Positions 22,928 to 33,155 of a DNA stretch of 64,000 nucleotides are shown here, in pieces. Position 1 is the first letter of the stretch, and each line of letters starts with the position of its first letter. The stretch is from Whalleya microplaca (Eukaryota > Ascomycota > Sordariomycetes > Xylariales > Xylariaceae). The notes under the pieces were generated by a model. That model did no database searches. It was given only the letters and a program-made list of their open reading frames with translations, and had not been told where the DNA came from. The stretch is taken from assembly GCA_022497155.1 (NCBI GenBank), contig MU385730.1, positions 372,001-436,000 of the forward strand, given 5' to 3'. A program made the translations under genes and the position numbers.

Positions 22928-23683
22928 ATGAAGGCCTCCCTGTTGTTTCTGCTCGTGGCGTTTCGCCGCGCCTGCAGTACCCCCAACCCGACGCTTCAGT
23001 GGGACCCAGAGACGACTAAAGACTGCATCGAATGGTACAACAACAGCGACGGCGAATTGTGCGAATACGTACGCAGTCTGTTTGGGATCACCCCCGAGGA
23101 GTTTCATGAATGGAACCCCTCCGTCGGCCTCGACTGCCAGCCATGGGAGTATCAGTCGTACTGCATCGTGACCATGGAGAAGATCAACAACACAATCACG
23201 ACCACTTCATCTTCTTCCTCGACAATGACGGTCTCCACTAGCTCTGTGTTCACGCCTGGGCCCTCTCCTACTTCTTGGACCGATATGGGCTGTTACGTCG
23301 AGGACCCTACGCTGCCTGTCCTCGAGGAGAATTTGAGCCCCGAGGGCGGCGATGTAGCGTTGTCCATCCCCAAATGCGAGAATACATGCTATCTCAAGGC
23401 GTATGTCTTCGCAGGCGTACAGGAGGGGAACCAGTGCTGGTGCGGCAGCTACGTGGGCGGAGAGTGGGCGAGCAATCAGACTGACTGCAACACCCCTTGT
23501 ACCGGCGACAGCAAGGCGTTCTGTGGCGGCAAGGGACTCGTCAACGTCTTCAAGGCCGAACGGACCGAGGCGTCGAATACCACTACTGCTACTACCGGGA
23601 CCTCCAGTACGACTACGGCAGCAGGATCTACCATTGGCGAGACTCAGTCGTCCGGGGCAATGAGGAACCTGGCAATGTTTTGA
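22928..23683 (+). CDS. Secreted LysM-like and WSC-domain protein (251 aa)
   Basis: Single exon. After a signal-like N-terminus (MKASLLFLLVAFRRACS) comes a Cys-rich LysM-like module at about 27-80 (DCIEWYNNSDGELCEYVRSL, ITPEEFHEWNPSVG, CQPWEYQSYCI). A Ser/Thr-rich linker follows, then a WSC domain at about 117-211 with the expected cysteines (MGCYVED, CENTC, NQCWCGSY, CNTPCTGD, FCGGKGLVNVF). The Ser/Thr-rich tail is probably O-glycosylated, with no strong terminal hydrophobic segment. WSC and LysM modules bind wall glucans and chitin, so a cell-wall or host-interface location is likely. It is a neighbour of other chitin- or wall-binding genes. The signal peptide contains two arginines, so secretion is likely rather than certain. 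Confidence 0.9.
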   Translation: MKASLLFLLVAFRRACSTPNPTLQWDPETTKDCIEWYNNSDGELCEYVRSLFGITPEEFHEWNPSVGLDCQPWEYQSYCIVTMEKINNTITTTSSSSSTMTVSTSSVFTPGPSPTSWTDMGCYVEDPTLPVLEENLSPEGGDVALSIPKCENTCYLKAYVFAGVQEGNQCWCGSYVGGEWASNQTDCNTPCTGDSKAFCGGKGLVNVFKAERTEASNTTTATTGTSSTTTAAGSTIGETQSSGAMRNLAMF

Positions 23684-24250
23684 AGAATTAGGGTTGACTT
23701 CATTGTCTCTATGATAGTAACGCCAAGCATTGTTTTGAAAGTATAGGAGATTCACAATAAAGACTCTATTTCAATTTCCAGTCTCTCAAGCCGAAGCTGT
23801 CAACCATTCGACTCGTCGAAAGGATCAAGGTGTAACGACTGAAAGAAGTATATACAGGCCCAAGCAAGTGTGAAAAAATATTACGAAAACGGTAATCTAA
23901 CAATATCACTTAGTAAAGATATACAATGTACGGGAAATAGAGTCAAGTCCGTCCATACATAGAATATCACTAGTCTAAACCACAAAGCTTTTGAAAGATT
24001 TGCAACTCAATAGTTGGGGTCCACAGGGGTAGCACTGCCGCATAGGAGCTTGCTAGCGCAAATTGGCTATACCGCCTTGTAGAAGTTCCAGGCCTGAAGT
24101 TGTGTTTTGTTATTACATGTTAGTGTAAGTAAGCCTATTGGCTTCGCTTACGATGTATTCTAAGTATAACCCCGCATCCTTGTTGCCTCACCACAGGCTA
24201 GCCGTCCGTTATACATTATCAACTATTGACTGTTCTACCATATAACAAAA
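23684..24250. other. Intergenic region
   Basis: A/T-rich and non-coding between the WSC gene and the DUF3632 gene. Nothing specific was seen. Confidence 0.4.
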
Positions 24251-25190
24251 ATGGAAATTAGTCTGCAATCTGCCGAGGACATCAAGTTCACGAAGATCGA
24301 ACGAGCCATTTTTAATGTTCTCAAAGGCACCCTTCAGTACCCAGCCAATCCGCAAGTCAAAGGCATAAAACTTGCCGACGATATTTGCTTCTTTGGCAAG
24401 TCGATAGAGAATGATGTTCACCCCGGTGAGACCATTTGGGCAATTTGGTCAGTGATCATTGATATAGTCTACTATATTCCGCCAGATCACCCGTGGCAAG
24501 ACAGTCTAATTCAATGCTTGAACAACCTCCGCCAGCGAGACGGCACTGTCACAGGAAAGAGTCAGGTAACGGATACAAGCAGCCTGACATACAACGCCTT
24601 CTATCGAGCTAACAAAATCTTAATGAATAGTCTCGTTTGTGGAAAGATCTTCCCAATCTGAACTTCTGCTTCAGGGAAAAATGGGACGGTACTGACCCGA
24701 AACTCCTCCCTACGTCTAAACAGCCTTCACTAATACCTCTTTAGATCCGACTGAAAGTGGCGAGGAGCTGAACCAAGACTTTGCTAAGTGGAAGAACTTG
24801 AACTCTTTCGTTGCCCGACTAACGAGTACTGATTTTGCCCCTTGGATGAATCTCCCAATTTGGCAACTCAGGACGGCTCTCGAAGAACCGCCAGAAAGGG
24901 GTTCCACAATGGAATGCCGGGTATGGGCAGCGAGCGAATGGCTTATTCAATGCGCAAATGTCATCTTAGATGAGATGGACTCGAAAGAGGAGCTCGACGA
25001 GAGCACAGCCCGGGCCATCAAGACAGGTCCACTCTTCGATGGAAACCCGCCCCTGAGCGTTGAGCGGTGGGAGTTCTGGAGAAAGCGGCTCTCCGAGATT
25101 TCCAACGATACTAGCAGTCTAGAACTTGACAGCGCCATCAGTGAACGGATATCAGATGCCTTGAAAAGTATGGATGCTGTTAAAAGATAG
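24251..25190 (+). CDS. DUF3632-family protein (3 exons, 272 aa)
   Basis: Exons 24251-24565, 24631-24688 and 24745-25190. Both introns (65 and 56 bases) have GT-AG ends, and the first has a GCTAACA branch site. The 58-base middle exon restores the family motif LWKDLPNL...REKWDDPT, which neither flanking open frame shows alone. The C-terminal half carries the DUF3632 core: FAPWMNLPIWQLRTALEE, then CRVWAASEWLIQCANVILDE and the GPLFDGNPPLSVERWEFWR block. This is a common family of Pezizomycotina with no known function. No signal peptide or membrane segment is present, so it is presumably cytosolic. It appears intact. The model was rebuilt from splice signals and family knowledge. Confidence 0.85.
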
Positions 25191-25566
25191 ACAGACTATG
25201 TTCATTTGAAGTTGAAACCAATATGCCTTCTTGAGATCTCATGGACAAATTAATATGCACAATTTTAGATTCATGAATTTCCCAATCGACACATGAGACA
25301 ACAGCTCGTCACTCTCAAGCTCGGAGAGGCTAAGAATTCTTGTTAATGTCACACAGCCCTATACACGGGTTAATTATTTGTTAGATTCAGTACTAGAGGC
25401 TTGATCATCCATCTTTAAATATGTAAGGTGCCTCATACTTACGGAGGGTACGCAAAGTTCTCAAGGGGGCCTTGGGCTTTATATCGCAAGACCCAAGGAA
25501 AGAAGCTTTATGGACCTACCTGTCAATATAGGACAAAGTAATGAGGAGTATGTATAGTGACTTGAT

Positions 25567-25640
25567 TAGTGCAAAGTGAAGCTATAGGAAGGCGGCAGAT
25601 CCCCTTATATATACATGTATAGGCGACCGGCCATACATAG
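25567..25640. repeat. Dispersed repeat, copy A
   Basis: It shares the words TTAGTGCAAxGTGAAGxTATA, a TATACA(T) stretch and GGCGxCxGGCCATA, in the same order and spacing, with the copy near 40399. The differences are mostly C/T and G/A, as after RIP. It may belong to a degenerate transposon or SINE. The element's limits cannot be set from two copies. Confidence 0.5.
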
Positions 25641-26280
25641 GCCCGTACTACCCTCAGACCTATAAGGCGTATCTTAGCAGTCGCGTTTAAGTGAAACGAA
25701 ATACTGGAAACAAAAGCATATGCTGGCATGAAGCAGGCCACCATAGGTCCGTCTATCAACACTCTCCATAATGTCAATATCATGATAAAGCTAGCTAAAG
25801 AAGCATGGCTTTTGGGAAGCTTTACATAGACAACCTGATGTATAGATCTAAAGTAGGTATTATGTACATTTGGAACTAAAATCTATGGCTACTATGCACG
25901 GTGGCGACTAGGGTACATATCAACAAGTATCGAAGTAATATTCCAATTATTGGTAGATTGCAGCTATAAAAAAGCGTCGAGGGAAAGGGGTATAGTATAC
26001 GATAAATATACTAGAACAAGAAAAACGAACCTAATAATAGACGACGAGGACCATGGTTATGCAATGATCTCAAAGGCCGGATTTAGCAATGGCCAAACCG
26101 TTGTGCAATAGTCCTTTGTGTACCTTGTCCATCCCGACTAAAGCATGCCAGCCACGCTATGGATGAGTCGTTCTATTGAGCTCGTGTGACCATGACAACA
26201 CAAAGGTATTCAACCTGGCTCTTCTTTCTTGTATGTCCAGTGGCTTTCCCGCCAGAGGATTACGACTCAGCCAGTCTCTT

Positions 26281-26288
26281 TATAAAAG
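26281..26288 (+). promoter_or_regulatory. TATA box of the DUF1996/WSC gene
   Basis: TATAAAAG lies 85 bases ahead of the ATG at 26366, a usual position for a fungal core promoter. Confidence 0.5.
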
Positions 26289-26365
26289 AGTACGAGGACC
26301 CGCCCAGCTCTGTTGCTAAGTTGAGCCGAATTGACATCATTGCGGCTAACTAACTAAAAAGCACA

Positions 26366-27990
26366 ATGTCTAGAACCACTTATACCTTTACAAGGCGGCT
26401 CGTGAGCATTGCCTCGCTCGTGGTGCAAGCCCACGCCTTCTGGCGCCTTCCATGCGCCTCGCCCGTGGTCGTTGAGCGTGCCGACCCGATCCTGGATCCA
26501 GGAGTAGTGAGCAAGCACGCTCACACGATCATGGGCTCAAATGCATTCAACTTCACCATGGATTACGCGCTGACGCAGACGGCAACGTGCTCGTCCTGCA
26601 AGGTTGTGCAGGATCTATCGAGTTACTGGGTCCCTAACTTGTATTATCATGCTGAAAACGGCACTTTCATCCCTGTCAAACAGAGCGGTGGTGCCTTGAT
26701 ATATTACCTGTATGTGTACTCCAGATACCCAACTAAGGAGTCGTTTACCCCCTGGCAGACAGATATGTTGAAGTATAGCTAACCCGAGTACGTGAAACAG
26801 ACAACGAACCGATGAAAAAGACCCCAATCCCTCCGAGGGCTTAATCGCTTTCCCGAAGGACTTCCGGATGGTAGCCGGTAATCCAACCAACCGAAATGAC
26901 AGCGGTAGCCTTGAACAGCGCGCAGTCTCGTTCGCGTGTCTTGGTATCGACGGCCCGGCAACCCCAGAACTTCCCAAACAGAACTGCGCGAACGGCTTGC
27001 GCACACAGTTGACCTTCCCGTCATGCTGGGACGGTAGTAATCTTGACTCGCCTGACCACAAGAGTCACATGGCATACCCGAGCGGCGTGGACACGGGGTT
27101 TTGTCCGCAGAGTCACCCACATCGCTTCATTACGGTCTTCATGGAGGTCACCTGGAACGTGGATGACTTCAAGGACCAATGGTACGGGGACGAGCAGCCT
27201 TTTATATTTTCGAATGGGTACGTCTTTTTTATCAATCCCTCCGCCCCCTTTCGCGGTTCCCCTTTTACCCCTCTCATTAGTGAACCTCATATCCACCCAC
27301 CACCTCAAAAATTAGACTACCGCAGCTAACCCAAAGCGCCACAGTGACCCAACCGGCTACGGCTACCACGGAGACTTTGTCAATGGCTGGGACATCCCCA
27401 CGCTGCAGACAGCCATCAACGAATGCACGGACGATAGCGGTGTCGTGGAGCGGTGCTCCGCCTTCCAGTTCCGCGCCGACGCCGACATGGCCGCGTGCAA
27501 GGTGCTCCCGCGCGTGAGCGAGGCCGTCTCCGGCGTACTTCCCGCGCTCCCCGGCTGCAATCCAGTCCAGCCCGGCCCGGAACCGGCGGTTACTCAGAGC
27601 GGGTGCGGCGCCCCGACCGAGATCGGCGACCCCGTGCTCCCGTTCACGGACGCCACGAAAGCGGGCTGGGGCTTCGTCGCGTGCGCCAAAGACCCCGCGG
27701 GCCAGAGCCGCACGCTCGATGGCTCCAGTGCTGATCAGAAGGACATGAGCGTCGATGCGTGCATGCGGATGTGTGGGGACGGGGGGTTCAAGTATGCGGG
27801 CGTCGAGTACAGCACCCAGTGCTTCTGTGGGAACGATGTCGCTGAGGATCGTATGCCGAAGAATGGGACCATTGGCGAGTGCGATATGCCGTGCGCGGGC
27901 AATGCTGGACAGTTGTGTGGTGGAGCTGCACAGGTCGCTGTGTACCAGAAGTGCGGTTCAGGAGACTGTAAGAATGCTGTTCTAGGGTGA
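26366..27990 (+). CDS. Secreted DUF1996 and WSC-domain protein (3 exons, 468 aa)
   Basis: Exons 26366-26709, 26801-27217 and 27345-27990. The introns have GTATGT and GTACGT donors, with CTAAC branch sites near both acceptors. Splicing restores the family word YYLQR at the first junction and SNGDPTGYGYHGDF at the second. An N-terminal signal region ends near QAHAFWRLPC. DUF1996 spans about residues 40-290 (HAHTIMGSNAFNF, YWVPNLYYH, LIAFPKDFRMVAG, DGSNLDSPDHKSHMAYP, HPHRFITVFMEVTW). The C-terminal WSC domain is at about 361-457 (GWGFVACAKD, CMRMCGDGGFKYAGVEYSTQ, CFCGNDV, CDMPCAGN, QLCGGA). These are secreted, wall-associated proteins whose DUF1996 function is unknown. It is intact, and it is the second WSC protein within 5 kb. 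Confidence 0.93.
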
Positions 27991-28417
27991 CCATTCTGAT
28001 CGGGACTAATTACCCATTCCTTTCTTTCTGTCTTGGAATTATACCTTTCACTTCAGGGACATACAGTTAATATTTCAAATCACCTTTTTACTAGTCACTT
28101 TTGTGGATATAACTTGTTTTAACATATAGGAACACTATTTGTTGATAGGTATCTTTAAAGATAGAGAGGCTGCTGTTACCGCTTCTATCTGGTATGGCCA
28201 TGGTTTATGGACTTATGAAAACGACAAAGAAAAAGCGCTTTCAAATCAATAGTAGCCAAACATTTTCGCTTTAGTATAATGATATCTCCCCCGGAAGTCT
28301 CTTGCTTTCCGGGTTTTCAAATTCCTGATGTAATTTCCTCGCCGAAAAAAAGAAAAACCAATGTTCCCTCATTCATTCATACATATCCGTGTGAACAGAC
28401 GTAGACTGTCGCGCAAT
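27991..28417. other. Convergent intergenic region
   Basis: The 3' ends of the DUF1996/WSC gene and the inositol oxygenase gene face each other here. No gene was seen. Confidence 0.4.
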
Positions 28418-29338
28418 CTACCACTTGAGGACCTTCTGAGGGAAGTACTCGTCGATAAGCTCCAGGTAGTAGGGCTTGAGCACCTCGGCATCGGGTAGGC
28501 CGTCGCTCTTGGAATAGAGGTCATAGGGGTTAAAGGCCTTGACAGCCTTGAGCATATCTTCGTCGTGCTCGTCCATGAACTCGCGGTATGCGCCCTCCTT
28601 GTGCCAGGGGTAGAACGAGTGGTAGCGGATCATAGCGAGCGCCTCCTTGGGCAGCGTACTCTGGTCCTTGACCACGTGGTACAGGTACTCGTCGTGGCCC
28701 CAGCTCAGCATGATGTTGTCCAGACCACAGCCGGGCGAGTAGATACCGTTCTTAGTACTGTAGATCGGGTCTTTGGAGTCTGGGTTCTCTGAGAACGTAT
28801 CCGGGTAGATGATACGTTTGTCGAAGGCACAGCCCACTGGGAAGGTGTCTCCGACCACGTCCCATTGGCCCTCTGAGCCGTAGAAGTATAGCAATTTGCC
28901 CAAATCGTGGATCAGGCCTGTCAGCTGCATCCAGCGTGGCTTGCCATCTCTTCGGATAGCCTCGGCGGATTGCAGAAGGTGCTGGATCTGAGACAAGCTG
29001 GTATCGGGGTCGGACTCGTCGATCAGGGTGTTCAGCTTCTCCATGGCTTGCCAGACAGTCATCTCCTCCGCCTTGCGGGTCTTGAAGTTGTTGCGTGCTT
29101 TCAGGTTGAAAGCTACTGTTTGCTTGATGTGTTGCTCGCGGTAGAAGTTCTTGACGCGGTCGCAAGCCTCCTCATATTGTCTAAACTGGGTCTTGTCCTT
29201 CTCGGAGTCGAATTTGGACTTGCTGTCGTACTTGCCCTGATCTTTGAGCACATTAACTGCGTCAATGTTGTCGGAGGTATCCTCGAGCTGGAGGCCATCA
29301 CGGGATGGAGTCTCGTCGAGAAGAACACCTGGTGCCAT
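28418..29338 (-). CDS. MIOX: myo-Inositol oxygenase (306 aa)
   Basis: Cleaves myo-inositol with O2 to D-glucuronate using a mixed-valent di-iron site. It is cytosolic and catabolic. Single exon. Expected metal ligands are visible: His120 in QIQHLLQSAEAIR, His144-Asp145 in GLIHDLGK, His215 in WGHDEYL, His240 in RYHSFYPWH and Asp273 in NPYDLY. Other signatures are WMQLTGLIHDLGKLLYF, WDVVGDTFPVGCAF and YSPGCGLDNIMLSWGHDEY. Length is close to the plant and fungal family norm. The ATG starts MAPGVLLDETPSRDGLQLED, typical of fungal copies. The Zn2Cys6 regulator and the MFS sugar transporter lie just beyond. A sugar- or polyol-use module is possible but not shown. Confidence 0.96.
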   Translation of the reverse strand: MAPGVLLDETPSRDGLQLEDTSDNIDAVNVLKDQGKYDSKSKFDSEKDKTQFRQYEEACDRVKNFYREQHIKQTVAFNLKARNNFKTRKAEEMTVWQAMEKLNTLIDESDPDTSLSQIQHLLQSAEAIRRDGKPRWMQLTGLIHDLGKLLYFYGSEGQWDVVGDTFPVGCAFDKRIIYPDTFSENPDSKDPIYSTKNGIYSPGCGLDNIMLSWGHDEYLYHVVKDQSTLPKEALAMIRYHSFYPWHKEGAYREFMDEHDEDMLKAVKAFNPYDLYSKSDGLPDAEVLKPYYLELIDEYFPQKVLKW

Positions 29339-30035
29339 TGTGCAGTATGATAATGCTTCGAACTTTTAGATAAACGTGCTTGTCTTGGTGAAATTGCAGA
29401 TTTTATTGAACCGTTGTAAATAGTTGTTGATCTGTGATTGAATCCGAGTCTGGACGATTCAACTGTAAGACGGTCGTCGTCCTCGGCTTGATATATAGAA
29501 TTCAGGACGCTGAGAGATTGTATGTAAGTGCTTATAGCCCCACACTGATTGGCTATAAACCGTAGACTAAACAAGGTAAAAGTCGCCGAAGGGAGCTCGA
29601 TCTAGCGACTTAGTCAATAAGTGGACCAGAAACTACGAAGCGACATTCTGCCTCTTTCAGAAAACAGCAATATTCACCGATTTAAGGTGGCCAGGGCTTA
29701 CCTCATACAGCGCCACGTCTACGCCATGCTCAATGCTTGGGTGCCTACACACATGCAGCTACCTGCCATGTTTTCCTTGTACGAGGACGTCATAATAATA
29801 AAATCGGTCGGCACTCGCATATCTGGGGATCTCTAGAGATCCCCCACACCAGAGGCAGCTGAACCCTGAGACCCTTTACTCTGGAGGACCAACAAGCTGG
29901 GGTAGACCATGGCGTGTTTATGGGATGCGGTATAATTCCCCGTTTCCTTTTGAATCTCATTAAGGAAATAAGGAAATCAGGGCATGTCGCTTGGAAAATA
30001 GACAGATGATTTTTATATATGTAGTAAAGTTCTTT
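29339..30035. other. Region between MIOX and the Zn2Cys6 gene
   Basis: It contains the MIOX promoter, including a TATATAG-type box near 29491-29498, and the 3' end of the minus-strand regulator. A short plus frame at 29621-29836 has no family signal. Confidence 0.4.
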
Positions 30036-32191
30036 TCATTCGTCGTTATCTGGTATCCAACCCCATGCTTTCATTAGCTGCTGCTGAATTGCTGCAGTTG
30101 GTCGGGCATGATCCCCTTCTGTCTTCTTCAGAATATCGACCAGAGCTTCTTGATCAGATCGTTCGCCGAATTGGTCGCCAACTGTGAGATAAGTTAGCGA
30201 GAGTGGTGATTACTGGTGACCAGTCCATACACATGGCAATTCCCATAGAGGCAGTAAACATGCTCGGTGGTGTCCATTGATTACACGTAGCAATGCCGCA
30301 GAGTTCTCGTACGAGATCTTCGATACGATCCTATAATGTGTTAGTGCCTCCGCAACTACAGGCCAATGCTATTTACTCACCGTCATACGTTTTATCGCTG
30401 CTCGCCGATTTGTGCCTACTCTGGGAATCGTTGGGTCGAATTGGGTTAGGAATAACTGTGCTAGAATATGATGCTGAATACCGATAACTAGGAGAAAGCG
30501 TCAACTTCAAACTCAACGACCAACAATTGCGAAGCCTTCAACACCTACCATGGCAACTGGACCCATGCCAGATCTCTGGGAAAGCCGAGTTTGCCGTACG
30601 CTCCCGATAGAAGAACGGATTGAACGACACAGGTCGAGTTTGGGACCACTTGTCGGACGCCTCACGCAGGGCATTCCATTGGCTGACTGTGGGAGGGTTC
30701 TCCCCAAAGCAGAAGTTGAGCACATCGGCCAGATGAACGATGGCACGGTTCGACCAAGTGTAATCATCAGTAGGTTCGAATGAGCGATCCACTACGAAAT
30801 GATCCAGGCTAAGTTTCACGGACTGTTGGGTGATCACAGCAATATAAATCTCCTGTCGCAATCCCACCCAGAATGATGCGGCGCTCAAACTACCTGGTAT
30901 CATGTACTGATCACCAACATTGACAAAGGCGTGGATGCCGAGCAGGTGGCTATAGTTGTCCTGTCCCGTAGTCGAACCTTGTGTTCATGGTCAGCTAATC
31001 GTCTCTATTTCTAGCATATCTTCTCTTACCATCCATCTCCTCAAGCATGCGTAGGATTATTGTCGCTGCAAATAGGTTCTCATCCGATACCGCTGAAGTG
31101 TGGTTCAGCATGGGAATAAGATATTTAAGACACTCGTCATGATATCTGTTGGAGGCCAGTGGGTCAAAGTCCGTCGTGTGGCTTAGATGCCTTGCTGCTA
31201 TGGCAAAGACGGCGTTCAAGAGCGTATGACATATACCAGCACGCTCAGGCACAACTAACTCAAAGTGTCGGAGAGGATCACACAAATCTAACTGCTCTTG
31301 TCAATACTCTCTATGTCTTTTGTCATGCTTTGGAAAACTCACGCATATCGCTAACTTTTGGATATAGTGGCGGAATAGGAGTGCCTCCATTCGATTTTTT
31401 AGAGGTAAGACCGAAACCTCGTGAAACGTCGAGGTCATGATATTCCCAAGAGAATGAATGGGTAGAGTGTCCCCAGCGTGCAGCGACGGCACATTGAACT
31501 GGTTGTCGGGCTTGGCCTCCGAGAGACTCTCGGGAGGTTGAAGTCCCATTGGAGGAGAGCCTGCGCCTGAAAACATGTCATGATTTTGAGGTGAGTGCCG
31601 ATTTAGGATTCCTGCATTAGATGAGGGAGCAGAACTTTTGCGCTGCCCAGAATCGGAAGAGGTTGGGGTGGCCCCCGAAGAGATAGATTCAGAGTCGTCG
31701 TTATGAGTGTGGTCGATGTAAACATCGTATTGTGATACATCCTCGAGAGGGCTTCCAGTGACCAGGTATCGGGTCTCGTCAACATATATTACTGTAAAAT
31801 CTTTAGCTAGTTGCCCCAGGTCTCTAGATTGAGTCTTTTGTGAGCACGACTTACATTTCTTCGGCGGCCTAAGCCATTTCTGATTACTATTGAAGCTGCC
31901 TACGGGAATCGATTAGCTTTGAAGTGGAAATAGCAATCGCTATTCATGCCATACCTTTTCCTGATTTGAATTTGAAGGCGAGCTTGCATTCTCGGCCTGC
32001 ACGAGCACATCGGCCGCACCGTGGAACTGAGCGGTCACCTAAATTGATGCCCAATGAATCAATTTTGTGTCCTCTTCAAGGAATACAAAACCTGTTGTGA
32101 AGGGCTTACATTTTAGGTGATGTTCACGACATGTAACGCTGTTGTTTTCATAACCTAACGTTAGTGAATATCCGATAATGAGTCCGTTCAT
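30036..32191 (-). CDS. Zn2Cys6 transcription factor with fungal-specific (ARCA-like) regulatory domain, multi-exon
   Basis: Exons that could be placed: 32191-32110, 32038-31955, then further exons through about 31895-30180, and the last one 30181-30036, ending TGA. The first junctions rebuild the zinc cluster CREHHLKCDRSVPRCGRC followed by ARAGREC. The middle region reads WLRPPKK, LIYVDETRYLV, then HNDDSESISSGATP. The regulatory domain follows: ALLFRHYIQKLA, CDPLRHFELVVPERAG, LLNAVFAIAARHLS, ENLFAATIILRMLEEMD, ASFWVGLRQEIYIA and LADVLNFCFG. The end is KAWGWIPDNDE. This matches ARCA-like regulators of Pezizomycotina. One oddity: with the ATG at 32191, the first of the six cysteines is a Ser (AGC), so the 5' end of the model is uncertain. 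The function is DNA-binding transcriptional control in the nucleus; the targets are unknown. Confidence 0.8.
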
Positions 32192-33155
32192 GAGTTCTAC
32201 TCTGAGCTCTACTCTGAGCGTTTAGGCTTGCCAGCTATGGCAAGCCCAAATGAAACCAGTTTTGATCAACTTGATCAACTTGATAAATCACAATTTAGCT
32301 GTGATCATATATCATTGCTCTATGTTAATAGGTACTGAAAAACTCAAAGCCAAGCTTGTCCTGACGATCTTTTGGGGTTCCTTTTGGGGTTCCAATGATA
32401 TAGAGACTTTAGATTGTATCTGACAGCTCATAGCTTATAGCTCCACGGTGGCACTTTTGCGTGTCATTGCATGCGAAAGAATCGGGATGTATAGAGAGAT
32501 ATTGACGCACCATGGTGTAGCAAGCAACTCAGGCTGCTCTGATGAGGGCATTCGCGATGATGTCTGTACTGCGGGCCGGTATATCGTACGAGATGCTCAC
32601 ACTACTCGCGAATTGAGAGACTCCAATTTCAAAGAATTATCCAGAGATGGACAAAACCGCCGAGGAGCTGACAGGGGGCTCTAAGTAAGGCAGGCCTGTT
32701 CCCCCAAAGTGCTCCCCCCAAAGCGCCCCCTTTAGTCCCAACGCTTGCACGTCATGCGGTCTCCCCGCTGCCCCGTAAGCGCGGGGAAGAGTTGGAAAAG
32801 GATCCTATCGTGAAGTCTAGCCCGACGACTAGCGGCCAGCTAGCCAGCAACGGCCAGGGACCGTCCAGGGGTCCACCGTGTATTCCCCGCAGCTCTCCAC
32901 AGTCGCGGCATCGAAAATCAACACTGCTACGTCGTCCTACTAGTAGTAAGCAGCTGATTAGCGAGCCGCCCGGCTCCTCCAGTGGGTATTTCTCCACCGC
33001 CGCAGCACCATCACGAGAATTTTCTCAATTCGAGACAACCCCCCAACCTCTTCCCCCCAAGCAACCACCACAACGACCCGCACGTTGTTCCGGGGATTTG
33101 GCCCGACGGCCCATATAATAAGGACGGACAGCTACGTAGCCGGCAGGTAGTTGCG
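32192..33155. promoter_or_regulatory. Divergent promoter region of the Zn2Cys6 gene and MFS transporter
   Basis: It holds short direct repeats and a perfect hairpin near the regulator (32198-32283, listed separately). Around 32700-33120 it becomes C/G-rich, typical of a transcribed 5' leader of the transporter gene. A weak open frame from 32448 has no family signal. Confidence 0.45.
32198..32283. repeat. Direct repeats and hairpin upstream of the regulator
   Basis: CTACTCTGAG occurs twice, 12 bases apart. GGCTTGCCA-GCTA-TGGCAAGCC (32225-32246) is a perfect 9-base stem with a 4-base loop. TTGATCAAC/TTGATCAAC (from 32262) is a direct repeat. Palindromic sites like these can be regulator-binding sites, but no binding protein can be named. 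Confidence 0.5.

Larger units (their letters stand above)
25191..26365. other. Gene-poor region with one copy of a dispersed repeat
   Basis: No gene is supported. A stretch at about 25567-25640 is similar to one at about 40399-40465 (listed separately). Confidence 0.45.
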
